Positions 1 to 8,531 are shown, counted from the stretch's first letter. The stretch: 64,000 nt of DNA from S5-327 sp965116015 (GCA_965116015.1 OZ220477.1:1302001-1366000), one strand, 5' to 3'. Numbers and translations are program-made. Notes: a model not told the origin generated them from the letters alone.

Positions 1-202
1 CCCGAACCAGCGCCATCTCCTGATGCGACTCGTCGAACTGCGTCTCCAGCGCCTCCCGCGCCTCGACGTCGCTCCCTCCCGTTATCTCCCCGTACATCCG
101 CGCCACTCGACCCGGAGTCCCCGCCAGCCCCTCCCGATCCGGATCCTCCCCAATAGCCAGCAGCAGCTCCCGCACCGCCCGCTCAATGCGCCCAGCGTCC
201 AT
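1..202 (-). CDS. folE: GTP cyclohydrolase I, N-terminal part (gene runs off the window)
   Basis: The first 67 codons of a minus-strand gene start with ATG at 202, 5 nt after the stop of thrC, so it is the next gene of the same operon. The translation begins MDAGRIERAVRELL and continues GEDPDREGLAGTPGRVA, the N-terminal signature of type I GTP cyclohydrolase (FolE), which makes 7,8-dihydroneopterin triphosphate from GTP for folate and other pterins. The zinc and catalytic residues lie beyond the window edge, so activity cannot be judged. The match to the conserved N-terminal helix and the TPGRVA motif is clear. Confidence 0.85.
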   Translation of the reverse strand, partial: MDAGRIERAVRELLLAIGEDPDREGLAGTPGRVARMYGEITGGSDVEAREALETQFDESHQEMALVR

Positions 203-207
203 GCCCC

Positions 208-1266
208 CTAGTCTGCTCCCAGCAAACGCGCCACCGCTTCCATATCCGGCGGCGCGCTCTCCGGCTCCCCATCCGCCAGACGCTCCGCCATCGGCGGATC
301 CTTCAACCCAGACCCGGTAATCACGCACACCGCCGACGCCCCCGAAAAATCCCTCCCCTCGCGCCGCTGCCTGATCAACCCCGCCGCCGACGCCGCCGAC
401 GCCGGCTCGCAGAAAACCCCCTCCCGACGCGCCAGCAAACCGTACGCCTCCAGTATCTCCTCATCCGTAACCGCCTCGATAACCCCCCCCGACTCATCGC
501 GCGCAGCCACAGCCCCCCGCCAATTCGCCGGATTCCCGATGCGAATCGCCGACGCAATCGTCTGCGGCGAAACCACAGGAGCCCCCTCCACGATCGGCGC
601 CGCCCCCGCAGCCTCGTAACCCATCATCCGCGGAAGCTTCGACGACTTCCCCGCACGCCGGTACTCCGCGAATCCCCTCCAGTACGCCGTGATATTCCCC
701 GCATTCCCCACCGGAATGAACAGGTAATCCGGAGCGTCCCCCAGCTCGTCAACAATCTCGAACGCAGCCGTCTTCTGACCCTCAATACGATCCGGATTCA
801 CCGAATTCACAAGCGCGAACCGCTCCGTATACGCCGCAAGATCACGCGCTATCCGCAAACAATCATCGAAATTCCCGTCAATCGTCACCACCCGAGCCCC
901 ATACGCAACCGCCTGACTCATCTTCCCCGACGCAACGCTCCCCTTCGGCACCAGCGCCACCGTCTCCAAACCCATCGCAGCCCCGAACGCCGACGCCGAC
1001 GCGCTCGTATTCCCCGTCGACGCGCACAGAAGCGTGCTCGCCCCTTGCTCCAAAGCCTTCGCCACCGCAACCACCATCCCCCGATCCTTGAACGACCCCG
1101 TAGGGTTGCAACCCTCCAGCTTGAAGTACAGCTCCCCAACCCCAAACTCCCTCTCCAGCCAGCGCGACCTCACAAGAGGCGTATCCCCCTCCCCGATCGA
1201 CACAAACGGCGTCTCCCCGCTCACCGGCAAGTAAGCGCCGTACCGCCTCAGAACCCCCATCCCCAT
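208..1266 (-). CDS. thrC: Threonine synthase
   Basis: This 352-residue PLP enzyme converts O-phosphohomoserine to threonine. The PLP lysine is K60 in GSFKDRG, and the phosphate/substrate loop STGNTSAS follows near residues 83-90. A glycine-rich PLP-phosphate loop (PVGNAGN) is near residue 190. The length is normal for the short threonine synthase class. Its ATG overlaps the hom stop codon by one base (TGATG on the minus strand), so translation is probably coupled to hom, and folE follows 5 nt downstream. Most codons end in G, in keeping with the keto-rich minus strand of this half of the window. Confidence 0.95.
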   Translation of the reverse strand: MGMGVLRRYGAYLPVSGETPFVSIGEGDTPLVRSRWLEREFGVGELYFKLEGCNPTGSFKDRGMVVAVAKALEQGASTLLCASTGNTSASASAFGAAMGLETVALVPKGSVASGKMSQAVAYGARVVTIDGNFDDCLRIARDLAAYTERFALVNSVNPDRIEGQKTAAFEIVDELGDAPDYLFIPVGNAGNITAYWRGFAEYRRAGKSSKLPRMMGYEAAGAAPIVEGAPVVSPQTIASAIRIGNPANWRGAVAARDESGGVIEAVTDEEILEAYGLLARREGVFCEPASAASAAGLIRQRREGRDFSGASAVCVITGSGLKDPPMAERLADGEPESAPPDMEAVARLLGAD

Positions 1267-2570
1267 CAGGCCCCCCCCTCCTCGATCCGCACAAGAACCG
1301 CCGGACCATCCACCACATCCAGCCCCTCCACCCGACGGACAGCCTCCTGAACCGCCTCCTCCCGCGCCCTGTGCGTCGTAATAACGATCTCAGCCTCCCC
1401 CTCCCCGCCCTCCCCCGGCCCCTTCTGAATCACCGACGCCAGGCTCACCCCCATATCCCCTAGCGCCCCTGCGATCCGCGCCATAACCCCCGGCCGATCC
1501 TGCGCCCGCAAACGCACATAGTACTTCGTCTCCAAACCCGCCATCGACAGCGGAACCAACCGCGACTCCGGCGCCGGATACATCGGCGGAGGCCCTCCCG
1601 AAGCCACGCTCCGCGCTATCGACAGCACATCCCCAAGCACAGCCGACGCCGTCGGATGCGACCCCGCCCCTGGACCCTGGAACATCGCCCAGTCCACCAA
1701 ACCGCCCTCCAGCTCCACCGCATTGTAGACCCCGTCAACCTTCGCAAGCGGATGCCCCTCCGGAATGAACGCCGGATGCACCCGCGCGCGCGCCCCCCCA
1801 TCCTCCAAACGGCTCGCCGCCAGCAGCTTCACCGCATACCCAAGCTCCCGCGCATACCGAAAATCCGCAGGCGCCAGACCCCTTATCCCCTCCCGATGCA
1901 CATCAACATCCCGCAGAGCCCCCCGAAACGCCATCGAACTCAGAATCGCCAGCTTGTACGCAGCGTCCACCCCATCGACATCGTCCGACGGATCGGCCTC
2001 CGCATACCCCCGCGACCGGGCGTCCATCAGAGCGTCGTCGTACGAATCCCCCGCCGCCATCCGCGTGAGAATGTAATTCGTCGTGCCATTGATGATCGCG
2101 TTCACCGCCGTCAGATCATTCGCCGCCAGATCGTGCGCCACCGGCCCGATAATCGGAATCCCGCCCCCCACCGCAGCCTCGAACCTCAGCGCAACCCTAT
2201 GCTCCGACGCCAGCGCCAGAGCCTCAGGCCCGTGCTTGGCGATCACCTCCTTATTCGCCGTCGCCACATGCTTCCCCGCCCGCAGCGACCCCTCAATGTG
2301 CTCGAGCGCCGGATGCTCCCCACCCAGCGCCTCAACAACAATCGCAACCTCATCCGACTCGATAATCTCCGACGCCTCAGACGTCAGCCGAACGCCGCTC
2401 GGAAACCCCGGACGCGCCCTCCCAACATCCCGCACAAGCGCTCCCGCCAACCGCAAACGCCTCCCCGCATAACGCTCCAGCGCATCCCCCCGCTCGCACA
2501 GCGCCTGCGCCACCCCAACCCCAACGGCTCCCGCTCCCAGCAACCCAATCCCAACCGCACCGCTCCCCAC
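1266..2570 (-). CDS. hom: Homoserine dehydrogenase
   Basis: This protein of about 434 residues reduces aspartate semialdehyde to homoserine. It has an N-terminal Rossmann motif (GLLGAGAVGVGVA), the homoserine dehydrogenase segment INGTTNYILTRM and a C-terminal ACT domain (RPGVMARIAGALGDMGVSL), the usual site of threonine feedback. The open frame extends to an ATG at 2600. I prefer the GTG at 2570: it forms a TAGTG overlap with the stop of the upstream gene, mirrors the TGATG overlap with thrC, and puts the Rossmann strand near the N-terminus. With the 2600 start the protein would have 444 residues. Confidence 0.93.
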   Translation of the reverse strand: MGSGAVGIGLLGAGAVGVGVAQALCERGDALERYAGRRLRLAGALVRDVGRARPGFPSGVRLTSEASEIIESDEVAIVVEALGGEHPALEHIEGSLRAGKHVATANKEVIAKHGPEALALASEHRVALRFEAAVGGGIPIIGPVAHDLAANDLTAVNAIINGTTNYILTRMAAGDSYDDALMDARSRGYAEADPSDDVDGVDAAYKLAILSSMAFRGALRDVDVHREGIRGLAPADFRYARELGYAVKLLAASRLEDGGARARVHPAFIPEGHPLAKVDGVYNAVELEGGLVDWAMFQGPGAGSHPTASAVLGDVLSIARSVASGGPPPMYPAPESRLVPLSMAGLETKYYVRLRAQDRPGVMARIAGALGDMGVSLASVIQKGPGEGGEGEAEIVITTHRAREEAVQEAVRRVEGLDVVDGPAVLVRIEEGGA

Positions 2571-3571
2571 TAGCTCGCCCCGATATCCCGATACACCCAT
2601 TCCCTTTCATCGTCCGTCAAGTCCACCTCCACCCCCGCAGACTGCTCATTCACCCAATTCTGAAAAGCATACCGAGCAAGCAAACCGCGCATACCCTCAT
2701 CAACCAACTGATCGTCCGACTTCTCCGTCACCCGGTACACCAGAGTCCCGAACGACGCCGCCACCGGACCCAACACCTCCCCAACCACAAGATCCTCCGC
2801 GAACAACTGCTCATTCAGCTCCGGCAGCGCCCCCCGCGGAACCCAGCCAACCTCCCCGTTCGCTCCCGCAATCGTCGTATCAGTGTTCAGATCGTTCGCA
2901 ACCGTCCCGAAATCCTCCCCCGACGCGATCCGGTCATACGCAGCCTGCGCCTGCACCGAATCCGCCCCAACGATCCACTCCAGAAACACAGACTCCGCAG
3001 TAACAGGCGCCTGAGCCAGGAAAACCTCATACGCCGCCTCCTGCCACAACCGACCCTCACGCCACAACCGATACTCGCTCTCCGAAACCCCGATCCCCTC
3101 AATGAACCGCTCGAACGCCTCCCGCCCCTCCTCCGTCAGCTCCGACGGCGCATCAGCCCCATCCTCAGCAGGCTCCTCGAACTGCTCCGCCAGCGCCGCC
3201 TCGACATCCTCCGGCCCAACGCTCGCCCCGATCCCCGGCGCCCGCGCCCTCATAATATGGTCGAGCAGAAGATTGTTCAGCGCCTGCTCCGCATCGAACG
3301 TCCCCGACACAATCGCATCCATGCGCGTTTGCGGCGCCGCATCCGCCAGACGTATCTCCGTCCCATCGAACTCCGCAACAACCGTGCGCGGCAAACGATA
3401 CGAATTGAAATACCACGCGACGCTCAGCAGCGCCGCGAGCCCCACAACCAGCGCCCCTCCCGCCACATACAGCAAACGCTGTACCCGAGGCTCGCTGATC
3501 CTGCGAGCCGAGCTGCCCTGCGCGGCCGAGCGCGCCAGCAACTGGCGTTCCGCGCGCCGTCGCTGTCGCAT
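2570..3571 (-). CDS. Membrane-anchored peptidyl-prolyl isomerase (PrsA/SurA-like)
   Basis: This 333-residue protein has a very basic N-terminus, one membrane segment at about residues 33-55 (LLYVAGGALVVGLAALLSVAW) and a long extracytoplasmic part. The region around residues 195-285 (ASGEDFGTVANDLN, then GEVGWVPRGALPELNEQLF and GEVLGPVAASFGTLVYRV) is a parvulin-type rotamase domain, as in PrsA and SurA foldases. No lipobox is seen, so a signal-anchored protein is more likely than a lipoprotein. The ATG directly abuts the rpsR stop codon, and the stop overlaps hom, so it belongs to the rpsF-to-folE operon. The substrate is unknown. Confidence 0.8.
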   Translation of the reverse strand: MRQRRRAERQLLARSAAQGSSARRISEPRVQRLLYVAGGALVVGLAALLSVAWYFNSYRLPRTVVAEFDGTEIRLADAAPQTRMDAIVSGTFDAEQALNNLLLDHIMRARAPGIGASVGPEDVEAALAEQFEEPAEDGADAPSELTEEGREAFERFIEGIGVSESEYRLWREGRLWQEAAYEVFLAQAPVTAESVFLEWIVGADSVQAQAAYDRIASGEDFGTVANDLNTDTTIAGANGEVGWVPRGALPELNEQLFAEDLVVGEVLGPVAASFGTLVYRVTEKSDDQLVDEGMRGLLARYAFQNWVNEQSAGVEVDLTDDEREWVYRDIGAS

Positions 3572-4234
3572 CTACTCGTTCGACTGACCGTCGGCGGCTG
3601 CCTCAGCCCCGCCAGCGCCCCCCTCAACCACAGCCGAAGACCCCCCGCCGCCAGCGCTCCCCTCAACCACAACCGAAGACCCCTCGCCGCCAGCAGCCCC
3701 CTCAACCACAGCCGAAGACCCCTCGCTCCTAGCGCCCCCCTCAACCACAACCGAAGACCCCTCGCCGCCAGCGCCCCCCTCAACCACAGCCGAAGACCCC
3801 TCGCCGCCAGCAGCGCTCCCCTCAACCACAGCCGAAGACCTCTCGCTGCCAGCAACGCTCCTCTCGACCGGCGCCGACGACCGCGCGGCTCCGCCGCCCA
3901 TCCCCGAACGCGGAGGCCCCCCGTCGCGCGGCGGGAACCGACGGCCCCGATCCCCGCGATCCGGACGCCCCAGCTCAATCAAACTGTGACCGCCCGTGTA
4001 CGGAAGCAACGCCAGAAAACGCGCCCGCTTGATCGCCACCGCCAGCTTCCGCTGATGCGGCGCCCGCGTCCCCGTCCTCCGGCGCGAATCAATCTTCCCC
4101 CACTCCGAAACGAACCGCCGCAACACAAGAACATCCTTATAGTCCGGCGTCTTCTTCTCCGCGCTGAAGTAACACACCTTCCGGCGCGGAAAATACCGCC
4201 GATTCCCAGGACGTCGTCGCCGCGTGTTCAGCAT
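3572..4234 (-). CDS. rpsR: Ribosomal protein S18 with a long repetitive C-terminal extension
   Basis: Residues about 13-80 are a standard bacterial S18 of the 30S platform: RRKVCYFSAEKKTPDYKDV, then VLRRFVSEWGKIDSRRRTGT, RAPHQRKLAVAIKRAR and FLALLPY. The frame then continues for about 140 more residues. It passes through an R/G/P-rich linker and residues 131-209, which hold six tandem copies of a 13-residue unit (one 14) of the form EGSSAVVEGGAGG, before ending at a TAG directly abutting the next gene. S18 is normally only about 75-100 residues. The tail frame has no internal stop. It lies 43 nt after ssb in the conserved S6-SSB-S18 order. Whether the tail is translated and stays on the ribosome is unknown. 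Confidence 0.9.
   Translation of the reverse strand: MLNTRRRRPGNRRYFPRRKVCYFSAEKKTPDYKDVLVLRRFVSEWGKIDSRRRTGTRAPHQRKLAVAIKRARFLALLPYTGGHSLIELGRPDRGDRGRRFPPRDGGPPRSGMGGGAARSSAPVERSVAGSERSSAVVEGSAAGGEGSSAVVEGGAGGEGSSVVVEGGARSEGSSAVVEGAAGGEGSSVVVEGSAGGGGSSAVVEGGAGGAEAAADGQSNE
3608..3844 (-). repeat. 39-bp tandem repeat inside the rpsR 3' end
   Basis: About six head-to-tail copies of a 39-bp unit (one 42 bp) encode 13-residue repeats of the pattern (E/G)GSS(A/V)VVEG(G/S/A)A(G/R)(G/S). The copies differ mostly at single bases. All lengths are multiples of three, so the S18 frame stays open, which suggests selection on the frame. Confidence 0.85.
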
Positions 4235-4277
4235 CGCCTCGCCTTCTCCTTAAAACCCCTCAGCGCCCCCTCAGACG

Positions 4278-4766
4278 CTAAAAGGGAATATCGTCCACAC
4301 TCTGACCGCCCGCAGCATCGTCGAACCCCGACCCCCCGCCATAGCCAGCGCCCTCCCCGAAGTCGCCCCCCGACCCCGGACGCTCTCCCCCCCCGTAGCT
4401 CCGGAAATCTCCCCCGCCGCCCCCAGCTCCCGCGGCCTGATCCCGCCCCCCCAGAAACCGAATCTCGCTCGCAACAATCTCATTGCTCGCCCGCATCTGA
4501 CCATCATTCCCCTGATACATCCGGCTGCGAAACCGCCCCTCCACCAGAACCAAGCGGCCCTTCGCAAGATACTGGTTCGCCTGTTCGGCCAGCCTGTCCC
4601 AAGCGCTGACCCTGAACCACTCCGTCTCATCGCGCGACTCCCCCTCCCGCGTCGTATACCGCCGGTTCGTGGCAACGCTGAAGCTAGTCACTGCGCTCCC
4701 CGAAGGCACATACCGCATCTCAGGATCGCTACCCAGATTTCCCACAACGATGATCTTGTTGTACAC
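4278..4766 (-). CDS. ssb: Single-stranded DNA-binding protein
   Basis: This 162-residue SSB protects ssDNA in replication, recombination and repair. The OB fold covers residues 1 to about 105 (MYNKIIVVGNLGSDPEMRY, TEWFRVSAWDRLAEQA, YLAKGRLVLVEGRFRS). A glycine-rich linker follows, and the acidic tip DDIPF is the standard docking site for SSB-interacting proteins. It lies between rpsF (10-nt gap) and rpsR, the canonical bacterial arrangement. Confidence 0.97.
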   Translation of the reverse strand: MYNKIIVVGNLGSDPEMRYVPSGSAVTSFSVATNRRYTTREGESRDETEWFRVSAWDRLAEQANQYLAKGRLVLVEGRFRSRMYQGNDGQMRASNEIVASEIRFLGGRDQAAGAGGGGGDFRSYGGGERPGSGGDFGEGAGYGGGSGFDDAAGGQSVDDIPF

Positions 4767-4776
4767 CCCGGCGCTC

Positions 4777-5064
4777 CTAATCGTCCTTGCGAATCAACAA
4801 ATGACGCAGCACATCGTCGCTAAGCTTCAGCGCAGTATCGAGAGCCTTCGTCCCCGCCCCCTCCATCTGCAGATCCGCCAGATGGTAATTCGCCTCCGCG
4901 AACGGCCCAATCTTGTACGCCAGCTTCCGCTTCCCCCAACTGCTCTCGCTCACTATCTCCCCCCCGTGCTCAGAGGCGATCCGCCGAACGCGCTCCACCA
5001 CAGCCCCCAACCGCTCCGCGTCGGCCTCCGGATTAATCAGCATCACCAGCTCGTACTCGCGCAC
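4777..5064 (-). CDS. rpsF: Ribosomal protein S6
   Basis: This 95-residue 30S protein, the binding partner of S18, begins VREYELVMLINPEAD and contains the S6 signature SSWGKRKLAYKI. The open frame continues upstream to 5235, but the start is fixed by the GTG at 5064, which has an excellent Shine-Dalgarno (GGAGG, about 5 nt upstream) and gives the normal S6 length. It is the first gene of the rpsF-ssb-rpsR-PPIase-hom-thrC-folE run. A candidate promoter lies at 5140-5168. Confidence 0.95.
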   Translation of the reverse strand: MREYELVMLINPEADAERLGAVVERVRRIASEHGGEIVSESSWGKRKLAYKIGPFAEANYHLADLQMEGAGTKALDTALKLSDDVLRHLLIRKDD

Positions 5065-5139
5065 TTGACCTCCAAAGAAAACGAACTCGCCCCCGCGACT
5101 CAACCCCCGCATAACAGGAGAGCCCCGCGTAGCCAGCGC

Positions 5140-5168
5140 AGTATAGCAGCGCCCCCCAACCGCTACAA
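5140..5168 (-). promoter_or_regulatory. Predicted sigma70-type promoter of the rpsF operon
   Basis: On the minus strand a TATACT -10 (5140-5145) lies 17 bp from a weak -35 TTGTAG (5163-5168), about 75 nt upstream of the rpsF GTG. The -10 matches consensus at 5 of 6 bases and the -35 at 3 of 6. The rest of the 5065-5445 gap is C-rich with no supportable gene. Confidence 0.45.
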
Positions 5169-5445
5169 ACGCCCCAAAGCCTCCCCTCCCCAACTCGCCC
5201 AAAGAACCAGCCCGCCCTCGCGCGCCCCGCGCCAACCCAGCCTAGTCGCCCCTGAGCCAGGCTGCTGAGCCCGCCCCGCGCGCCAACGCGCCGCAAACGC
5301 CCCTGCATCCATTCGCCAAACAGTAGACGCCGCGCGCGCCGAACCCACCGCAATGCTGCTGTCCGCGGCGCGCCACCGTCTTGCGCGAACCCAACGCGGC
5401 GCAACAACGGCGAACAACCCCGCGCAAACGCGAGAAACCCCTCCC

Positions 5446-6690
5446 CTAGTAATCCAGCCCCGGAACAGGAAACTCCGACGTCAACTGCGCCACCTCGTCC
5501 GCAACCCCCTGCAGCGCCGCCTCATCGTCTCCCCCGCTCAGCGCCCGAACAATCAACTGCGCCACCCGCTGCGACTCCTCCACCCCGAACCCTCGCGCCG
5601 TAATCGCCGGCGTCCCCAAACGAAGACCGCTCGTAACGCGCGGCGGATTCGGATCGTTCGGAATCGCATTCTTGTTCACCGTTATCCCCGCACGCCCAAG
5701 CGTCTCCTCCGCCCGCTGACCCGTCCACCCCGCCGGACGCAGATCAACCAGCATCAAGTGATTGTCCGTGCCCCCAGACACGACCCGCAAACCCTCCCCC
5801 TCAAGCGCCGACGCCATCGCCCGCGCATTCTCCACCACCTGACGCCCATACGCGGCGAAACTCGGCTGCAGCGCCTCCCCGAAACACACCGCCTTCGCCG
5901 CCACCGCATGCATCAAAGGCCCGCCCTGCGCATACGGAAACACCGCCCTATCAACAGCCCGCCGATGCTCCTCCCGCGAAAGAATGAACGCCCCCCGAGG
6001 CCCACGCAACGACTTATGCGTCGTGCTCGTAACCACACCCGCATGCGGCACAGGCGACGGATGCGCCCCCGCCGCCACAAGCCCCGCAATGTGAGCCATA
6101 TCCACCATCAGCGTCGCCCCAACATCCCCCGCAATCTCCGCGAACCGCCCGAAATCAATCGTCCGCGAATACGCCGTAAACCCCGCAACTATCGCCTTCG
6201 GCCTATGCTCCCGCGCCAGCGACGCGATAGCGTCGTAATCAAGCTGCTCCGTCTCCGGATCAAGATCGTACGCAACGAAATTGTAAAGCTTCGCCGAGAA
6301 ATTCACCGGGCTCCCATGCGTCAGATGCCCCCCATGATCCAGCCGCAAACCCATAATCGTATCCCCCGGCTCGCACAACGCCGCGTACGCCTCCAGATTC
6401 GCCGTTGCCCCCGCATGCGGCTGAACATTCGCGTGCTCCGCCCCGAACAACTCCTTCGCCCGATCGATCGCCAGCTGCTCAACTACATCCACAAACTCGC
6501 ACGACCCATAGTACCGGCGCCCCGGATACCCCTCCGCATACTTGTTCGTAAGCGGCGACCCCTGAGCCTCCAGCACAGCTGCGCTCGCGTAACTCTCCGA
6601 CGCAATCAACACAATATTGCGCCGCTGCCTGTCCGCCTCCCCCCTGATAGCCTCCGCAACATCCGGATCGCGCTCAGCCAGTACGCTCAA
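5446..6690 (-). CDS. glyA: Serine hydroxymethyltransferase
   Basis: This PLP enzyme of about 414 residues interconverts serine and glycine with tetrahydrofolate. Family landmarks are NIVLIASESYASAAV and LTNKYAEGYPGRRYYGS at the N-terminus, the PLP-lysine motif STTHKSLRGPRG, and the conserved DNHLMLVDL near the C-terminus. The open frame reaches 6789, but a GGAGG ribosome-binding site at 6696-6700 points to a TTG start at 6690 (5-nt spacing) or the adjacent GTG at 6693. Either gives the usual SHMT length. It is separated from the rpsF operon by about 380 bp. Confidence 0.95.
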   Translation of the reverse strand: MSVLAERDPDVAEAIRGEADRQRRNIVLIASESYASAAVLEAQGSPLTNKYAEGYPGRRYYGSCEFVDVVEQLAIDRAKELFGAEHANVQPHAGATANLEAYAALCEPGDTIMGLRLDHGGHLTHGSPVNFSAKLYNFVAYDLDPETEQLDYDAIASLAREHRPKAIVAGFTAYSRTIDFGRFAEIAGDVGATLMVDMAHIAGLVAAGAHPSPVPHAGVVTSTTHKSLRGPRGAFILSREEHRRAVDRAVFPYAQGGPLMHAVAAKAVCFGEALQPSFAAYGRQVVENARAMASALEGEGLRVVSGGTDNHLMLVDLRPAGWTGQRAEETLGRAGITVNKNAIPNDPNPPRVTSGLRLGTPAITARGFGVEESQRVAQLIVRALSGGDDEAALQGVADEVAQLTSEFPVPGLDY

Positions 6691-6893
6691 CACGCCCTCC
6701 TTTAAACACGATAGACACGAAACACCAAACACGCATTCGCAATCGCCCGCCCAAGTAGGATAGGCGCCCCCTCCACAGAGGCGCAACAACCCCGCCCTCC
6801 GCGCCCCGCCGACCCCCGGCCAGCTCCCCCCTCGGTCGCGGATCCCTAACCCCTACTCCCTCCCCGCACAGCCAGGAGACAGGGGAGGCGCCC

Positions 6894-7118
6894 CTACAGG
6901 AAGCCGTCAGCAACGCAGTCATCGGAGGATTCGCAGTCATCGCAGGAGCAGTCCGAATCGTGGATGTGCTCCCACTTGTCGCCGCAGACAGGACAGGACA
7001 GATATTCGATCGAGTAGTCCGCGCCGCAGCCAAGAGCGTCGGTGTCGGCGAGCTCCTCGCACTTGCCGCAGACTCTCCAAGGCTCGAACGGGCGGAAATC
7101 ATCGGGAATCGGGGACAT
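6894..7118 (-). CDS. Small cysteine-rich protein, possible zinc ribbon
   Basis: This 74-residue acidic protein has nine cysteines: CGKC and CPVCG form a zinc-ribbon-like pair about 24 residues apart, and a C-terminal D/S/C-rich tail (DCSCDDCESSDDC) holds the rest. A GGAG ribosome-binding site lies about 9 nt before the ATG. Its codon use is less G-ended than neighbouring minus-strand genes. I do not recognise a named family. Metal binding is inferred from the paired cysteines only. Confidence 0.6.
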   Translation of the reverse strand: MSPIPDDFRPFEPWRVCGKCEELADTDALGCGADYSIEYLSCPVCGDKWEHIHDSDCSCDDCESSDDCVADGFL

Positions 7119-7158
7119 CAGCTTCTCCAGGCGGCTCGTAGCCGCAGATACTGCAGGC

Positions 7159-8076
7159 TTACCCCCTGTGCGCCGTCGAATCCGGCCCCATATAGATCCC
7201 CCGCTCCCACGTCCGCTTCAGCGGATCCGACACCCCCACCGACATCCGCCCTATCCCCTCAATCTCAATAGTCCCCGTCTCACCATCCTGCAACGGCCCA
7301 AGACCCTCATGATTCGTCCCGCAGCTCACCACATCCCCCGTATTCAGCGTCATAATGCTCGTCGCGAACTCAACCAGCTCCGGCGCCCGATGCTCCATAT
7401 CGTCCGTCCCGTAATCGTGCCGCAACTGATCATCATTCCAGAACCTCACACGAAGCCCGTTCGGATCCCCCAACTCGTCCGCAGTAACAATCACCGGCCC
7501 CAGCGGCGCAAACGTGTCGAACGACTTCCCCATCCAACTCCCCGAACGCCACGTGCTCCGACCCTGACCACGCGCCGACACATCAATCATGCACGTATAC
7601 CCAAACACCGCCGACAGATACTCCCCCCGACCCACATCCTTCGACGGCCCCCGAGCCACCACCGCAAGCTCCGCCTCGTGCTGAAACACCCACGGATCCG
7701 TCGTCCGCGGCAGCACAACCGTATCCCCAGGACCGATAACCGCATCAGGCGACTTCAGAAACATATTCAACGGACGCGGCTCCCGCTGCGCATGCTCCCA
7801 ATAATTCCCAATGCAACACAGAATCTTGCCCGGACGCGGCAGCGGCGCCCGAAGCCTGAACTCCCCCTCCCCATACGTCGCCCCCGACCCCGCGATGCGC
7901 TCGAACGCCGGACGCAACCGCTCGAACCCATCAATCACCCCCTCCATCCGACGCTGCGGAGGCAGCCCCGCAAGATCCCCCAGCGCCGGCGTCAGATCCG
8001 CCGCCCCGCCCTCCACCCACGCCCCAACAAACTGCTCCCCCGGCCTCGACCGCAACTCGAACAAACACAACTTCAT
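7159..8076 (-). CDS. Fumarylacetoacetate hydrolase (FAH) family protein
   Basis: This protein is 305 residues from the ATG at 8076, preceded by a purine-rich AAGGAAGGGGG. The FAH fold shows in KILCCIGNYWEHAQ, a metal-binding acidic stretch HEAELAVVARG, GYTCMIDVSARGQ and the C-terminal GDVVSCGTNHEGLGP / GDTVVLPRT loops. Family members are divalent-metal hydrolases, isomerases or decarboxylases of 2-oxo acids from aromatic and sugar-acid breakdown; the substrate cannot be told from sequence. The frame stays open to 8319 only because it runs into the repeat array upstream. I reject that extension. Confidence 0.85.
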   Translation of the reverse strand: MKLCLFELRSRPGEQFVGAWVEGGAADLTPALGDLAGLPPQRRMEGVIDGFERLRPAFERIAGSGATYGEGEFRLRAPLPRPGKILCCIGNYWEHAQREPRPLNMFLKSPDAVIGPGDTVVLPRTTDPWVFQHEAELAVVARGPSKDVGRGEYLSAVFGYTCMIDVSARGQGRSTWRSGSWMGKSFDTFAPLGPVIVTADELGDPNGLRVRFWNDDQLRHDYGTDDMEHRAPELVEFATSIMTLNTGDVVSCGTNHEGLGPLQDGETGTIEIEGIGRMSVGVSDPLKRTWERGIYMGPDSTAHRG

Positions 8077-8191
8077 CCGCCCAACCCCCTTCCTTATGCG
8101 TATGCCCCCAGCCCGCGAGTCTAGCCCGTAACCCCTCGCCGCGTCATCGCCCCGCGCCTCCCATCTCACTTCGCCCCCCTCCCAAGATTCA

Positions 8192-8470
8192 GAACCACCG
8201 CCCCCCTCGCATCCCGCCCCTCTCCCGATGAGCGCGCCCTGCGCATCGAGACGAACCACCGCCCCCCTCGCATCCCGCCCCCTCCCTGTGACCGCGCCCT
8301 GCGCATCGAGACGAACCATCGCCCCCCTCGCATCCCGCCCCTCTCCCGGTGAGCACGCCCCTGCGCATCGAGACGAACCATCGCCCCCCTCGCATCCCGC
8401 CCCCTCACTGTGACCGCGCCCTGCGCACCGAGACGAACCACCGCCCCCCTCGCATCCCGCCCCGCCCCCG
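8192..8470. repeat. Intergenic 60-bp tandem repeat array
   Basis: There are four full units plus a partial fifth, beginning at 8192, 8253, 8313, 8375 and 8435 (periods 61, 60, 62, 60). Each contains GAACCACCGCCCCCCTCGCA or a close variant followed by a short variable segment. The period is not a multiple of three, so it does not encode repeats in one frame. It fills most of the 468-bp divergent gap between the FAH gene and cofE. Confidence 0.85.
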
Positions 8471-8531
8471 TTCTAGAGCGGCCAGGCCGCCCGCCCGAAC
8501 TATCGCCCTCTCCCGCCGCGCCCCGCCCTGA

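Noticed and set aside
3257..4609. A 450-codon open frame on the + strand opposite rpsR
   Set aside because: It is an antisense shadow of the PPIase, rpsR and ssb genes; the translation is R/P-rich low complexity with no conserved domain.
8192..8470. CRISPR array
   Set aside because: Units are contiguous with no unique spacers, the period is irregular and no cas genes are near.
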